This document shows, one piece after another, positions 8,472-17,635 of a stretch of DNA of 64,000 nt. Under the pieces are notes generated by a model. The model saw only the letters and a program-made list of their open reading frames with translations, was not told the DNA's origin and ran no database searches. Positions within the stretch are counted from its first letter, which is position 1. Every line of letters starts with the position of its first letter. A program made the position numbers and the translations under genes. This DNA is from Thermococcus gorgonarius (lineage in GTDB: Archaea; Methanobacteriota_B; Thermococci; Thermococcales; Thermococcaceae): assembly GCF_002214385.1 (NCBI RefSeq), contig NZ_CP014855.1, positions 1,054,001 to 1,118,000 of the forward strand. Reading direction: 5' to 3'.

Positions 8472-9134
8472 ATGGGTGTTGTCGAGTTCGAGGATGTGTT
8501 CGTAAAATATGAAACGTACACCGGCGGGGTTCTGGCTCTCAGGGGAGTTACTTTTTCCCTTGGAGAAAAGGAGGCACTGTTGATCATGGGGCCCTCTGGA
8601 AGCGGAAAAACGACGATACTGAAGGCGATCCTGGGATTGGTACAGCCACTTCACGGTTCGGTCAGGGTCTTCGGGACGGAACCAAATGATGAAAAGCGGG
8701 CCCTCGAGGTCAGAAGGAAAATAGGCTACCTGACTCAGGAGGGGACGATGATAAAAGAGCTTACAGTGTGGGAGAACGCCCTGTTCTACGCCAGGGGGAG
8801 GAGAAAAAGCCTGGATGAGGAGTCCGTTAGAAAACTGGCCGAGAGGCTGAACATTGGGACAGTCCTCGACAAGCACCCGAACCAGTTGAGCGGCGGTGAG
8901 CTGAAGAGGGCGGAGCTTCTGATGGTGCTCTCTGACAACCCGGAACTGCTGCTCCTCGACGAGCCGACCTCAATGCTCGATGCCGAAAACGCCGAGACCG
9001 TCGTTGAGATACTAAATGAAATAAAGGGACGAATCCCCATGATAATAACCTCCCACGATCCGAAGCTCGTGGAGCTTAGTGACCAGACTTTAAAAATAGT
9101 GGGTGGAAACCTAGTTGAGGAAAACGGTCACTGA
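8472..9134 (+). CDS. ABC transporter ATP-binding protein (LolD/MacB type)
   Basis: A 220-residue ATPase with Walker A GPSGSGKTT (40-48), signature LSGGELKRAE near residue 143, Walker B LLLLDEP with the catalytic glutamate, and the switch histidine in TSHD. It lacks extra domains, as usual for FtsX-type exporters. The start ATG at 8472 lies six bases after the permease stop and has GGGGGTGAT with four-base spacing, so the two genes are translated from one mRNA. It powers the upstream permease. Confidence 0.92.
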   Translation: MGVVEFEDVFVKYETYTGGVLALRGVTFSLGEKEALLIMGPSGSGKTTILKAILGLVQPLHGSVRVFGTEPNDEKRALEVRRKIGYLTQEGTMIKELTVWENALFYARGRRKSLDEESVRKLAERLNIGTVLDKHPNQLSGGELKRAELLMVLSDNPELLLLDEPTSMLDAENAETVVEILNEIKGRIPMIITSHDPKLVELSDQTLKIVGGNLVEENGH

Positions 9135-9139
9135 TCATT

Positions 9140-9949
9140 TTAATATTTCAGTCTCGGATTGTACTCAAGGAGCATTACGCCCTTTTTGAAAACCCTGATC
9201 GTACCGCTCTCGGACAGGCTGATGGAAGTGGCCTTCGTCAGCTTGGTTATACCTGCCGCGGCTATATGCCTAGTTCCAAGGCCCGGTGGAAGCATTAAAT
9301 CCAGACCCTTTGGATCGACCTCAAGGTAAACTCCCGCCGAGACTATTCTCCCCCTCGAACTTATCACGAAGGCCCCATCCAGCTGGGCGAATTCCTTTAT
9401 TATCTCTTTACTGTTCCTATCCAGAACGTTTATCCTGTGCCCTTTGAACGGGTTTGGAAGCATGCTGTGGGAGTGCTTTAGGACGTTCTTAACGTCCCCC
9501 ACCACGAACAGAGTTCCAACGGGATAGCCTTCTCTACCCTCAATGCTCAGTTCCACCGCTATCTCAATGAGCCTCTGTATAACGGACTGGGACTGGGAGA
9601 AAAACCCGTTACTGGCAAAAAGGTTCTTTTTAACCCTTCTGAGGCCAACGACTTCGGAGGAAACATAAACGTAAGAGTCACCCTCCCTGAGGAGCCCCTG
9701 CTCAACCAAAAAGGCAGAAACAAAATTTAGAATGCTCCCAAGGTTCAAATTTCTGGGGATTGACAGCTTTAGAAGCCTTCTGTTTTTTACATCGAAAGTG
9801 GGACCAATTAAGACGAGCGGGAATTCAGAGAACTCACGGTTTTGAAGAAGTGTCTCTTCAGAAACCTCATCCAAAAAAACCATCGCTTTAGCTCCAGCGG
9901 CTCTGGCAAGCGTAAGAGCTGCATCCATGAGTGGCTTTTCTATTGCCAT
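9140..9949 (-). CDS. dacZ: archaeal diadenylate cyclase (DacZ family)
   Basis: A 269-residue protein with a pyruvate-kinase-C-like N-terminal half and a DisA_N/DAC catalytic half. The metal/ATP motif DGA is at 191-193 and the phosphate motif appears as RHI at 227-229, where characterised cyclases have RHR. DAC enzymes dimerise and condense two ATP to c-di-AMP, a second messenger linked to osmotic homeostasis. The domain order matches euryarchaeal DacZ. The changed RHR position is a departure worth testing. It is convergent with the ABC ATPase, with five bases between stops, and begins with GGTTGG upstream of ATG 9949. Confidence 0.82.
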   Translation of the reverse strand: MAIEKPLMDAALTLARAAGAKAMVFLDEVSEETLLQNREFSEFPLVLIGPTFDVKNRRLLKLSIPRNLNLGSILNFVSAFLVEQGLLREGDSYVYVSSEVVGLRRVKKNLFASNGFFSQSQSVIQRLIEIAVELSIEGREGYPVGTLFVVGDVKNVLKHSHSMLPNPFKGHRINVLDRNSKEIIKEFAQLDGAFVISSRGRIVSAGVYLEVDPKGLDLMLPPGLGTRHIAAAGITKLTKATSISLSESGTIRVFKKGVMLLEYNPRLKY

Positions 9950-10078
9950 ATTTCCAACCCAGTTCAGGTTACTCCGGATTTGTTATTAAATTTTGCGGAG
10001 GGATCGGAACAAGTTCAAACAAAAAATTAGGTAAACTTAAAAAGGTCTTGGAGGATAATTGAAAGGGGATAGGATTCC

Positions 10079-10627
10079 ATGGAAAAGAAGCGGTTTGTGG
10101 TTGCACTCACAGGGGCAAGCGGTGCAATATATGGAATCAAAACAGCCGAAGCCCTGAGAGCGCTTGGTCACGAGGTGGTGTTCCTAGCTACCGAAACTGC
10201 AATTAAAATTGCCAGACACGAGCTTGGAATGGAGATAAAGCCAGACTACGACGAGAAAAATCTCTTCGCGCCAATAGCGTCGGGTTCATACTGGTTCGAT
10301 GGCATGGTAATAGCACCGTGCTCCATGAAAACGCTCTCCGCAATAGCCAATGGATACGCCGATAACCTCATAACCAGAACCGCGGACGTTGCTCTGAAGG
10401 AGAGGAGAAAGCTTGTACTGTTAATTCGCGAAACACCTCTAAATATGATACACATTGAAAACATGCTCAAAGCTGCAAGAGCCGGTGCGATTGTGATGCC
10501 AGCATCTCCAGGTTTTTACACAAAACCCAAAACATTGGATGATATCGTAAACTTTATAACCGGAAGAATTCTAGATCAGCTAGGTGTGAGAGAATTCAAC
10601 TATCCCAGATGGGGGGAGAGAAAATGA
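10079..10627 (+). CDS. ubiX: UbiX/Pad1-family flavin prenyltransferase
   Basis: A 182-residue flavoprotein of the UbiX family: the flavin phosphate loop is TGASGA (11-16), and [25 protein letters not shown] with a later RETPL carry the conserved prenyl- and flavin-contacting residues. UbiX makes the prenylated FMN cofactor used by UbiD decarboxylases; no ubiD gene lies in this window. It is the first gene of a tight operon: its TGA overlaps the ATG of an Lrp-type regulator, and a CYTH protein follows. AAAGGGGATAGG precedes the start. Confidence 0.9.
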   Translation: MEKKRFVVALTGASGAIYGIKTAEALRALGHEVVFLATETAIKIARHELGMEIKPDYDEKNLFAPIASGSYWFDGMVIAPCSMKTLSAIANGYADNLITRTADVALKERRKLVLLIRETPLNMIHIENMLKAARAGAIVMPASPGFYTKPKTLDDIVNFITGRILDQLGVREFNYPRWGERK

Positions 10628-11106
10628 CCCAGCTTGACGATCTGGACAGGGCGATAATAAGACTTCTAAAGAGGAACGCGAGGTTAACAATATCGGAACT
10701 CTCAGAGCAGCTCAACAAGCCAGAATCAACGATACACTTCAGGATCAAAAAGCTCATAGAAAAAGGAGTGATAGACCGCTATACGATCCTTCTGGGGGAG
10801 GAGATGATTCCAAAGAAGACAGCTATCGTTGTAATTCAGGCGGAAACACCTATTATTGAGGACTTTCTGGAAAGATACGTCAACCACCTCATGAGAACCC
10901 TCTCAATGATGCCCAACGTCCTCATGGTAGCCAAGAGCGGCAAGGACACGGTAATAGCCATTGTAGGCGGAGAAAACGAAGAAAAGCTCGATGAGTTCAT
11001 AAACGAGAATATAAAAACACTACCCACATTAAAGAACGTGTACGTGTATCCCATTGACAAATTCGGCAAAGGCAAGGAACTTGTGAACTTCCTCACGGAG
11101 GTGTGA
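10624..11106 (+). CDS. Lrp/AsnC family transcriptional regulator
   Basis: A 160-residue regulator: an N-terminal winged HTH ([25 protein letters not shown]...[10 protein letters not shown], about residues 5-48) and a C-terminal RAM ligand-binding domain ([10 protein letters not shown]..., about 66-150). Lrp proteins form dimers and octamers and respond to amino acids or other small molecules. The ATG at 10624 overlaps the ubiX stop (ATGA), which makes it the natural start; the GTG-frame extension upstream is inside ubiX. Its position suggests control of its own operon, but no operator is obvious. Confidence 0.9.
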   Translation: MTQLDDLDRAIIRLLKRNARLTISELSEQLNKPESTIHFRIKKLIEKGVIDRYTILLGEEMIPKKTAIVVIQAETPIIEDFLERYVNHLMRTLSMMPNVLMVAKSGKDTVIAIVGGENEEKLDEFINENIKTLPTLKNVYVYPIDKFGKGKELVNFLTEV

Positions 11107-11114
11107 GGCAGTAG

Positions 11115-11624
11115 ATGGAAATCGAGATCAAATTCAGGGTAAACTTTGACGAAACCAGGGAGAAAATAGAGAGCCTTGGGGCTTCTTTTGTACGGGAAGA
11201 AGTCCAAGAGGATCTCTACTTTTCCCTTCCTTACCCTAATCTTCTGAGGGTGAGAAGAATCAAAAACCTTGGAAGGGCGTTTATCACGTACAAGTACATC
11301 AGGGATCCAGGAAAGAACGAGGAGTTTGAGGAGATAGAGGTTGAGGTAAGCAACTTTGAAAAGACCGTAGAAATTCTCAAGAGACTGGGGTTCAGGGAAG
11401 ACGTCTGGGTGAGAAAGAAACGCCTTGTCTACAGACTGGATGGGATCACCTTTGAGCTCAATGAAGTTGAGGGACTCGGATCTTTTTTGGACATTGAAGT
11501 AATCGAAGACGATGTTGATAAGGCAAAGGAGATAATCTGGGAAACCGCCCGGAAATTAGGCCTGAGCGAAGAAGATGTAGAACCGAGACTTTACCAAGAA
11601 TTAATAAAAGGGAGGAAGAGATAA
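11115..11624 (+). CDS. CYTH-domain protein (CyaB class IV adenylyl cyclase / thiamine-triphosphatase-like)
   Basis: A 169-residue CYTH protein with the signature EIEIKF at residues 2-7 and alternating acidic/basic strands (LLRVRRI, FITYKYIRD, EFEEIEVEV, FELNEVEGLG, LDIEVIE) expected for the triphosphate tunnel. CYTH enzymes hydrolyse organic triphosphates or make cAMP; archaeal CyaB-type proteins have both histories, so the substrate is uncertain. It starts eight bases after the Lrp gene and closes the operon. The next gene, ychF, converges with a two-base gap. Confidence 0.85.
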   Translation: MEIEIKFRVNFDETREKIESLGASFVREEVQEDLYFSLPYPNLLRVRRIKNLGRAFITYKYIRDPGKNEEFEEIEVEVSNFEKTVEILKRLGFREDVWVRKKRLVYRLDGITFELNEVEGLGSFLDIEVIEDDVDKAKEIIWETARKLGLSEEDVEPRLYQELIKGRKR

Positions 11625-11626
11625 GA

Positions 11627-12820
11627 TCACTTGGCCGTGGCCACAATTTTAATTATGTCGTTGAACTCAAGCTGGTAGTCCTCACCAACGCGCCTGTGGG
11701 TTCTGGCGTTGACAGCGTAGAGGAATGTTCTTCCAAGGTCGGTGTGGACTTTATAAGCCAGATCTCTCGGCGTCGAACCCCTCGGAAGGAGATACACGTG
11801 GGGCAATACGTTGCCGAACTGGTCGGTGAGCTTGTTCTCATCCTGGACAGGATAAACCGGGATGAGCTTCAACAGGTCAAAGACGGCCCTGTTTATTACC
11901 TCCTGTACACCGGTTGAGCCAAACCTTTCGAGAACCCTCTCCCTGATGAGCTGGAGCGCCTTTTCCTGCTTTGGGTTCATTTTTTTAAGGATTTTGAAGT
12001 CGGAACTGCCCGGGATATAGTCAATAAAGCCAGCTCGGGCAGCTTTCCGTAGTGTCAGTTCTGCAGCGGCTGAAGTGGGTATGACGATGTAGCCCCTCTT
12101 TTCACCTTCCTTCTTGAGCCTCTCAATCTGCTCGTCGCTCGCGGCGTCGGCCTTGTTGGCCGCTATGATTATCGGCTTGTTAATCTTCCTGAGCTCGCGG
12201 ACGAAGGCAAAGAGGTCGTCGTCTGTCCATCTGGTGGGATCGCTGCTCAGACCAAGCTTGTGGATGGCCTCCCAAACATCCTCTTCCGTCACGCCTATCC
12301 CGGAGAGGTGATCCGCTATCGCCTGCTCGAGCTTCATGTGCTGGAGCTTTATTCTCTTCGCGAACTTCTCCCAGCCCTTCTTGAGTATCCCGAGTATCCA
12401 GTAGTCTATCTCTCTCTCGAGGAACTCGATGTCCTCGACCGGGTCGTGGTAGTCCGTCGGCTGCCCCTCGGCGTCGGTCTTTCCGGTCGCGTCAACGACG
12501 TGGATCAAAGCCGATGCCATCCTAAGGTCGTCGAGGAACTTGTTACCCAGGCCACGACCCTCGTGGGCACCGGGAACGAGGCCTGCGACGTCTATCATTT
12601 TTACAGGGATCAGGGCTTTTCCATCTTTGTACTCGTAGTTCTGGGGGTTTGGCTTACAGCTTAGTTCTTTACAGGGATGTTCCGCTATCGCGTAGGTTAC
12701 ACCTACGTTCGCGTCTATCGTCGTGAATGGATAGTTTGCTATGTCCACATCAACCATCGTGGCCGCCGAAAAGAATGTTGACTTACCAACGTTTGGTTTT
12801 CCAACGACGCCTATCTCCAT
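11627..12820 (-). CDS. ychF: YchF/OLA1-type GTP/ATP-binding protein
   Basis: A 397-residue Obg-superfamily protein: G1 GKPNVGKST (7-15), G3 DVAGLVPGA, a helical coiled insertion, and a C-terminal TGS domain (YPVQDENKL...[24 protein letters not shown]). In G4 it has NKAD. YchF/OLA1 proteins associate with ribosomes and often prefer ATP. The ATG at 12820 has GGTGAAGG upstream and starts [10 protein letters not shown] as in the family; the longer frame to 12904 lacks support. Archaeal length is typical. Confidence 0.94.
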   Translation of the reverse strand: MEIGVVGKPNVGKSTFFSAATMVDVDIANYPFTTIDANVGVTYAIAEHPCKELSCKPNPQNYEYKDGKALIPVKMIDVAGLVPGAHEGRGLGNKFLDDLRMASALIHVVDATGKTDAEGQPTDYHDPVEDIEFLEREIDYWILGILKKGWEKFAKRIKLQHMKLEQAIADHLSGIGVTEEDVWEAIHKLGLSSDPTRWTDDDLFAFVRELRKINKPIIIAANKADAASDEQIERLKKEGEKRGYIVIPTSAAAELTLRKAARAGFIDYIPGSSDFKILKKMNPKQEKALQLIRERVLERFGSTGVQEVINRAVFDLLKLIPVYPVQDENKLTDQFGNVLPHVYLLPRGSTPRDLAYKVHTDLGRTFLYAVNARTHRRVGEDYQLEFNDIIKIVATAK

Positions 12821-12991
12821 TTCCTTCACCCACAGGCTGTTTGGGATTCGGGTTAAAGATATTTTGGACTGCGACCCGAAACAAAGGTGGACATGATTCC
12901 ACATATGAGTGCCGACGGTTGAAGATTGGCAATAAAGTTAAAAAGGTGGACATTATTAGATAATTATGATTCACCCCTGGAGGTGGTGCAT

Positions 12992-14116
12992 GTGGGTCAT
13001 AAGAAAAGGACCCTATACTCAGCGGCAATGGTGCTCCTACTTTTGGGAGGCCTGTTTGGGTTCATAAAACTAGGTGCAGCTACCCCCGAAGCTGGTGCTG
13101 GTGATCAGTACACGTCTCCAAAGCTCATTGCCAGCGTTTCGGACGTTGTTGGGGATGACCACGGACCAGGAACTTACACCTATCCAACCGATGCTGTCTT
13201 CAACCAGACCGGACTCTTCGACATAATTGGAGTAACCCTTTACGAGGACTCCAACGAATACGTTCTCCACGTTCACTTCGACAACCTTGGTGGTAACCCG
13301 TGGGGCGGATGGAACGGTTTCAGCCTGCAGATAGTTGAGGCCTACTTCGACTTCAAGGACGGAGGAAACACCACAGCCATCAAGTTAGCAGACAACGGAC
13401 CGGGAGCGAACGTAAACCTCGACAGACCCTGGGACGTTGCCGTAAGAGTTACCGGCTGGACGAGCAAACTAGTACTACCCAACATGAGCACCATGGACAT
13501 AAACGCCACCGCGAACCTAACGACCAACACGATTATCATCAGGATTCCAAAGGAGTACCTTAACATTACCCCCGACACTTACTTTGCGGTTATTGCTGGT
13601 TCGCAGGATGGATACGGTATCGATGAGTGGAGGACTGTGCTTGTTGAGGCAGAGCAGTGGAGGATCGGAGGTGGTGATCCTGACGCAATAGCCGCCGGAG
13701 TGGCACCAAGAGTAATGGACCTTCTGGCACCACCCAACTTCACACCCACACAAGAAGAACAGCTCCAGAGCTACGACGTAGATTCTGGAACCAGGGCAAC
13801 AATAGTGATGATTCCAATTCCGCTGGTACCTGTCGGCGATGGCGAGACCAACACGACTACGTCTTCGTGTGAGGGTACTAAGACTGTGACTAAGTATGTG
13901 TTGGTGAAGGAGACTGAGACGGTGACTAAGACTACTACTGAGACTGTTACTCGTACTACGACGAAGACTGAGACTGAAACCAAGACTGAGACGGTGACTA
14001 AAACTGAAACAAAAACAGAAACCAAGACCGAAACCACCAGCGGTGGAGGACTCTGCGGCCCAGCAACCATAATCAGCCTGGCAGTAGTTCCACTCCTCCT
14101 AAAGAGGAGAAAGTGA
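12992..14116 (+). CDS. CGP-CTERM surface protein with glucodextranase-C-like (DOMON-type) domain
   Basis: A 374-residue exported protein. It has an N-terminal signal segment (YSAAMVLLLLGGLFGFIKLGA), then a domain with DDHGPGTYTYPTD, NQTGLFDI and FSLQIVEAYFDF motifs that match the glucodextranase C-terminal-type binding domain found in archaeal surface glycan proteins. A Thr/Glu/Lys-rich stalk of about 55 residues (repeated TKTET) precedes the CGP-CTERM tail (CGP at 355, hydrophobic stretch, KRRK), known as a Thermococcales surface-anchoring signal. The start is GTG at 12992, six bases after GGAGGTG; the frame is open upstream but lacks a ribosome site. Confidence 0.8.
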   Translation: MGHKKRTLYSAAMVLLLLGGLFGFIKLGAATPEAGAGDQYTSPKLIASVSDVVGDDHGPGTYTYPTDAVFNQTGLFDIIGVTLYEDSNEYVLHVHFDNLGGNPWGGWNGFSLQIVEAYFDFKDGGNTTAIKLADNGPGANVNLDRPWDVAVRVTGWTSKLVLPNMSTMDINATANLTTNTIIIRIPKEYLNITPDTYFAVIAGSQDGYGIDEWRTVLVEAEQWRIGGGDPDAIAAGVAPRVMDLLAPPNFTPTQEEQLQSYDVDSGTRATIVMIPIPLVPVGDGETNTTTSSCEGTKTVTKYVLVKETETVTKTTTETVTRTTTKTETETKTETVTKTETKTETKTETTSGGGLCGPATIISLAVVPLLLKRRK

Positions 14117-14165
14117 ACCCTTCCCGTTTCTTTTCTTTGGGTTTTAGAACTTCAATAGTCCTCCC

Positions 14166-14873
14166 TCATATCTCCGGGAGTTCTTCTCCACCCGAAGCAA
14201 GTTTCACCGCCTTCTCAGCTATCACGTCCATTGGGTCTATAAGGGGGACACTCAGGTCTTCGGGCTTCAAAGCGACGCTCACCTCGGTGCAGCCTGCTAT
14301 TATCCCATCGGAGCGCCTTTCCAGCTTTCTTGCGACTTCAAGAAGGAGTTTCCTTCCCAGTTCGAGGTTTCCGGCTTTTACCCCCTCGTATATACCTCTC
14401 ATCACCTTTTCCTGATCCCCCTTGTTTGGCACCGCTATCTGGACGCCATACTTGAGGAGCGCCCTGTGGTAGACGAGTCCCTTGATGGTTCCATCCGTCG
14501 CGAGGAGGCCGACTTTCCTCAGGCCCATTTCTCGAACAACTTTAGTGGTCTCCTCAATCATGCTGACGAAGGGAATGTTTATAGACCTCTGTATTGTTTC
14601 CGCGAAGAAGTGTGCCGTGTTGCAGGGCATTATTATGAAGTCGGCACCGCACTCCTCAAGCTTTCTCGCGCTGGCTATCAGCTCGGGCCTTGGATCTTCG
14701 CCGTTTCCAAGGATAAAGGCCGTCCTGTCCGGTATCTTCGGGTTGTTGTAGATGATTATCCTCGGATGGTCTTGATCCCTCTTGGCTGGAGTTTTCTCGA
14801 CTATCCGCCTGAAGAGGTCGGCCGTTGCTAAAGGACCCATGCCGCCGAGGATTCCTATGACGCGCTCGGCCAT
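14166..14873 (-). CDS. aspartate/glutamate racemase family protein
   Basis: A 235-residue PLP-independent racemase. The two catalytic cysteines are visible: C84 in MPCNTAH and C195 in AGCTEV, together with the glycine-rich [11 protein letters not shown] at the start. This set matches the archaeal aspartate racemase family (P. horikoshii type). It interconverts L- and D-aspartate or a related amino acid. The ATG at 14873 has GGTGAGAG five bases upstream. A cupin gene lies 13 bases upstream on the same strand, so they may be co-transcribed. Confidence 0.9.
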   Translation of the reverse strand: MAERVIGILGGMGPLATADLFRRIVEKTPAKRDQDHPRIIIYNNPKIPDRTAFILGNGEDPRPELIASARKLEECGADFIIMPCNTAHFFAETIQRSINIPFVSMIEETTKVVREMGLRKVGLLATDGTIKGLVYHRALLKYGVQIAVPNKGDQEKVMRGIYEGVKAGNLELGRKLLLEVARKLERRSDGIIAGCTEVSVALKPEDLSVPLIDPMDVIAEKAVKLASGGEELPEI

Positions 14874-14886
14874 TACTCTCACCGAC

Positions 14887-15231
14887 CTATTCCTCCAGCC
14901 ACACCGAGTCGTCGCCGTAGTAGTTCAGCTTCACCACAAAGAGCCTGAAGGGCTCATCCTTTTCGTTGACGACCCAGTGGACTGTTTTCGGCTTGACGAG
15001 GAAGATGTCTCCGGGCTTCGCGAGGTATTCAGTCTCGCCTATCCCGAGCCTCGCCTCACCGCTTATTATGTAGAACAGCTCGTATTGGCGCTCGTGATAG
15101 TGCTTTTTGACGGTTTGATTTGGCTTGACCTCGACTATCTGGGCATAGCTCCCCTCGGGAAGTTCCCCTTCAAAGAGCGGGAGCTTTCTATAAGTGCCCC
15201 TATCAATGAGGTTCTTGATTTCGGCCTTCAT
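14887..15231 (-). CDS. small cupin-domain protein
   Basis: A 114-residue single-domain cupin. Motif 1 is seen as [18 protein letters not shown] with two histidines and a glutamate as possible metal ligands; motif 2 is [15 protein letters not shown] with the final histidine. Such small cupins act as mannose-6-phosphate isomerase-like, epimerase or sensor proteins; no specific reaction can be given. GGTGATACC directly precedes the ATG and a TATA-like GATTTATC lies at 15268-15276 on this strand. Confidence 0.82.
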   Translation of the reverse strand: MKAEIKNLIDRGTYRKLPLFEGELPEGSYAQIVEVKPNQTVKKHYHERQYELFYIISGEARLGIGETEYLAKPGDIFLVKPKTVHWVVNEKDEPFRLFVVKLNYYGDDSVWLEE

Positions 15232-15324
15232 GGTATCACCTGTAGTCCCTTGCGAAGGAGGGATAGATAAATCATTCTCTCAACTAGACGAAGTCGAGCT
15301 TCAAAGTCTAAAATCCGTTGGTTA

Positions 15325-16029
15325 TCAGAGCACCCTCTTCCTGAACAGCACCACGAGCGGGACTAGCCACGCGAGGTGAACCACAACGGCAACTGGGAAA
15401 TCCGAGTAGTCATTAGTTGGAATGCCCACAAAGACCCTGTAGAGCCAGTATGTAGGCAGAAAGGCCGTGAACCTGCTCCAGTCGGTTGAAAGGTTCCTCC
15501 AGACGACGACGAGCTTTATCAGCGGGGGTAACATCAAGAACCAGCCGAGAACCTTGGAAACCGTCAAAGCCTGCATCCTTGACTCTGAGAACACCGTGAT
15601 GAGAAGCCCATAGATCCACACCTCAAGGAGGAAAAGGGCGATCAAAGCGAGGATTCCCTTTTGGGGCATCTCTATGTCGAGGATCCAGGGAGAAACAGCT
15701 GTCATCAGCGCGGTGGCTATGGAAGCCCACGTGAGCCTGTACGCTAAGAAAGCCTCGCTTGATATTGGAATAACTTGAAGGGCCTGTATGGTCTTGTCCT
15801 CCTTCTCGTCGGCCATCATGAAGCCGGGAATCATGCCGAATATCATGGGAATGAATATCAGCGCCAGGAGCGCGAGGAGGGGGTAGTAAACTCCAACGCG
15901 GTCTTTGAAGTAGCGGACGATTAAGAGGAGCACCAAAGTCATTGCAACGCTGTATAGGAGCATCGGGTCTCTCCTCAACAGCTTGAGATCCGTCCGGTAA
16001 ACTGCCCCAAACTTCTTCACAAAGCTCAT
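15325..16029 (-). CDS. ABC-2 type transporter permease (second subunit)
   Basis: A 234-residue membrane protein with about six hydrophobic segments (from residue 24 onward) and the cytoplasmic stretch MMADEKEDKTIQALQVIPIS typical of ABC-2 permeases, where this loop contacts the ATPase. It is the last gene of a four-gene run: HTH_10 regulator, ATPase, permease, permease. Its ATG overlaps the stop of the preceding permease by four bases. Export substrate unknown; such small ABC-2 systems often confer drug or peptide resistance. Confidence 0.8.
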   Translation of the reverse strand: MSFVKKFGAVYRTDLKLLRRDPMLLYSVAMTLVLLLIVRYFKDRVGVYYPLLALLALIFIPMIFGMIPGFMMADEKEDKTIQALQVIPISSEAFLAYRLTWASIATALMTAVSPWILDIEMPQKGILALIALFLLEVWIYGLLITVFSESRMQALTVSKVLGWFLMLPPLIKLVVVWRNLSTDWSRFTAFLPTYWLYRVFVGIPTNDYSDFPVAVVVHLAWLVPLVVLFRKRVL

Positions 16030-16727
16030 CTCAATCCCTCCACGGCGTATTTGTAAAACCTCCTTTTAGCGAGGTAATAGGCCACACCCGCCCAAACAAC
16101 TAGGGCTATTCCCGACTTCACCAGTGTATCCGTTGAAACCTCCACGAAAGGAGCTTTGAAGAAGTAGAGCACCGGGTAGCTTGGAACGACGTAAAGGACC
16201 TTCCAGATTTCGCCCGTGAGGTAGCCATGGTAGTGGGCGAAGGGCAGGAGGGAGACTATAAGAACCGCCATTATGGGCACGAAGTAGTCGTCGAGGTCGC
16301 GGTACTTTGCCGAAACCGCAATCCCGAGGAGTGTATAGACCACCGATGCAAGAAAGGCCCCCACCGCCACATAGCCCAGCCCATCGAGCGAGCGGGTACC
16401 TATGGCCATTATCAAAACCGCCCCGATGACCGACAGCAGGCTCATGATGAGTGTTTTGGCGATGATGTAGTCCCTCCACTCTATGGGCGTCACCGCTAAA
16501 GCCCCTATCGCGCCGTCCTTCTTCTCGGCGAATATCTCCGTGCCGACGAACATGAAGCCGACCAGCCCCGGCTCGAAGAGGAGGAATATGGGCACCATTG
16601 TCGGAAGATATCGCTCTGGAAATATCATGAGCATCAGCCCGTAGGCCAAGCCTATCAGGACGTATATCGGGTAGACGAAGCCCCTCACGCCGATGATAAG
16701 GTTCGTCTTCACGAGCTTTCCAATCAT
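16026..16727 (-). CDS. ABC-2 type transporter permease (first subunit)
   Basis: A 233-residue membrane protein with about six hydrophobic segments and the loop EIFAEKKDGAIGALAVTPIEWRDY, equivalent to the coupling loop in the next permease; the two subunits are clearly paralogous. It overlaps both neighbours by four bases (ATGA-type junctions with the ATPase and the second permease), so translation of all three is coupled. A heterodimeric membrane channel with the upstream ATPase is the simplest reading. Confidence 0.82.
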   Translation of the reverse strand: MIGKLVKTNLIIGVRGFVYPIYVLIGLAYGLMLMIFPERYLPTMVPIFLLFEPGLVGFMFVGTEIFAEKKDGAIGALAVTPIEWRDYIIAKTLIMSLLSVIGAVLIMAIGTRSLDGLGYVAVGAFLASVVYTLLGIAVSAKYRDLDDYFVPIMAVLIVSLLPFAHYHGYLTGEIWKVLYVVPSYPVLYFFKAPFVEVSTDTLVKSGIALVVWAGVAYYLAKRRFYKYAVEGLR

Positions 16728-17575
16728 ACGAGTCTCCTCCCCGTCACCTTCAGGAATATTTCTTCCAGCGTGGGCTCCTCAGTGTTTATCCTCCTGATTT
16801 CGTAGTTTTTGAGGATATTCAGAAACTCCTCGTTTCTTCCGAGGTTCTCGAGCGGGAACTCGGCCATCTTAACATCATTGTCATCCACGTACTCCACCTT
16901 GACGAGCCTCTTCCCCATCTTCACCTTGAGCTCGCCCGGGCTGTCAACGAGGGCTATCTTCCCCTCAACGATAAAAGCTACCCTGTCGCACAGCTCGTCC
17001 GCGACGTACATGTTGTGGGTTGTCAGGAAGACCGTCTTGCCGTTTTCCCTCATCTCGAGGAGAAGGTCTTTTACCTTCCTTGCACTCGCGGGGTCGAGGC
17101 CCTCCAGCGGCTCATCGAGGAAGAGCACCTCGGGATCAGGGAGCAGAGCCCTCGCGAGGTCGAGCTTCTTCTTCATGCCCTTGGAGAAGCCAGATACGAG
17201 CTGATCCGCCTCTTTCTCGAGCCCTACCATCTTGAGGACTTCGAGGGGGTCGAGGTGCCTTTTGTAGAAGCTCGCGAAGAATTGGAGGTTTTCTAAAGCG
17301 GTTAGCCTCGAATAGACGGCAGGAAACTCGAAGGACACGCCGATTTTGTTGTAGTAGTCCTTTCCCCACTCCCTGAGGTCCTTTCCAAATACCCTCACGG
17401 TGCCCTCGTAGTCCTTGATGATCTTCACGAGAATTTTGACCGTTGTGGTCTTTCCGGCGCCGTTCGGCCCGAGGAAGCCGTAGATTTCCCCCTCCTCCAC
17501 CGAGAAGCTGAGCCCATCAACGCCCCTCACATCGCCGTAATACTTTCTAACGTCCTCAACCTCTATAACCGGCAT
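16724..17575 (-). CDS. ABC-2 type transporter ATP-binding protein
   Basis: A 283-residue ATPase: Walker A GPNGAGKTT near residue 34, a signature seen as VSGFSKGMKKKLDLAR, Walker B VLFLDEPLEGLDP and switch histidine TTHN. The signature KG for GG is common in ABC-2 exporters. A C-terminal tail of about 60 residues (EYVDDNDVKMAEFPLE...) is the usual DUF4162-like extension. It is followed with four-base overlaps by two permeases and preceded by an HTH_10 regulator gene 60 bases upstream, which suggests regulator-controlled export. Confidence 0.92.
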   Translation of the reverse strand: MPVIEVEDVRKYYGDVRGVDGLSFSVEEGEIYGFLGPNGAGKTTTVKILVKIIKDYEGTVRVFGKDLREWGKDYYNKIGVSFEFPAVYSRLTALENLQFFASFYKRHLDPLEVLKMVGLEKEADQLVSGFSKGMKKKLDLARALLPDPEVLFLDEPLEGLDPASARKVKDLLLEMRENGKTVFLTTHNMYVADELCDRVAFIVEGKIALVDSPGELKVKMGKRLVKVEYVDDNDVKMAEFPLENLGRNEEFLNILKNYEIRRINTEEPTLEEIFLKVTGRRLV

Positions 17576-17621
17576 GCTTCCACCGGTTTAGAATACACGC
17601 TTGGTGTAGTTATAGTTAACC

Positions 17622-17635
17622 CCGCACATGTGCGG
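17622..17635. promoter_or_regulatory. 14-bp perfect palindrome between regulator and ABC operon
   Basis: CCGCACATGTGCGG is a perfect palindrome directly after the stop codon of the HTH_10 gene and 46 bases before the ATPase start, with a TATA-like AACTATAAC between them on the minus strand. It may be an operator for the regulator or a short mRNA hairpin; sequence alone does not decide. Confidence 0.45.

Noticed and set aside
13771-14070. Valine-rich minus-strand frame opposite the Thr/Glu stalk
   Set aside because: Direct consequence of the repetitive ACN/GAR codons in the CGP-CTERM stalk on the other strand.
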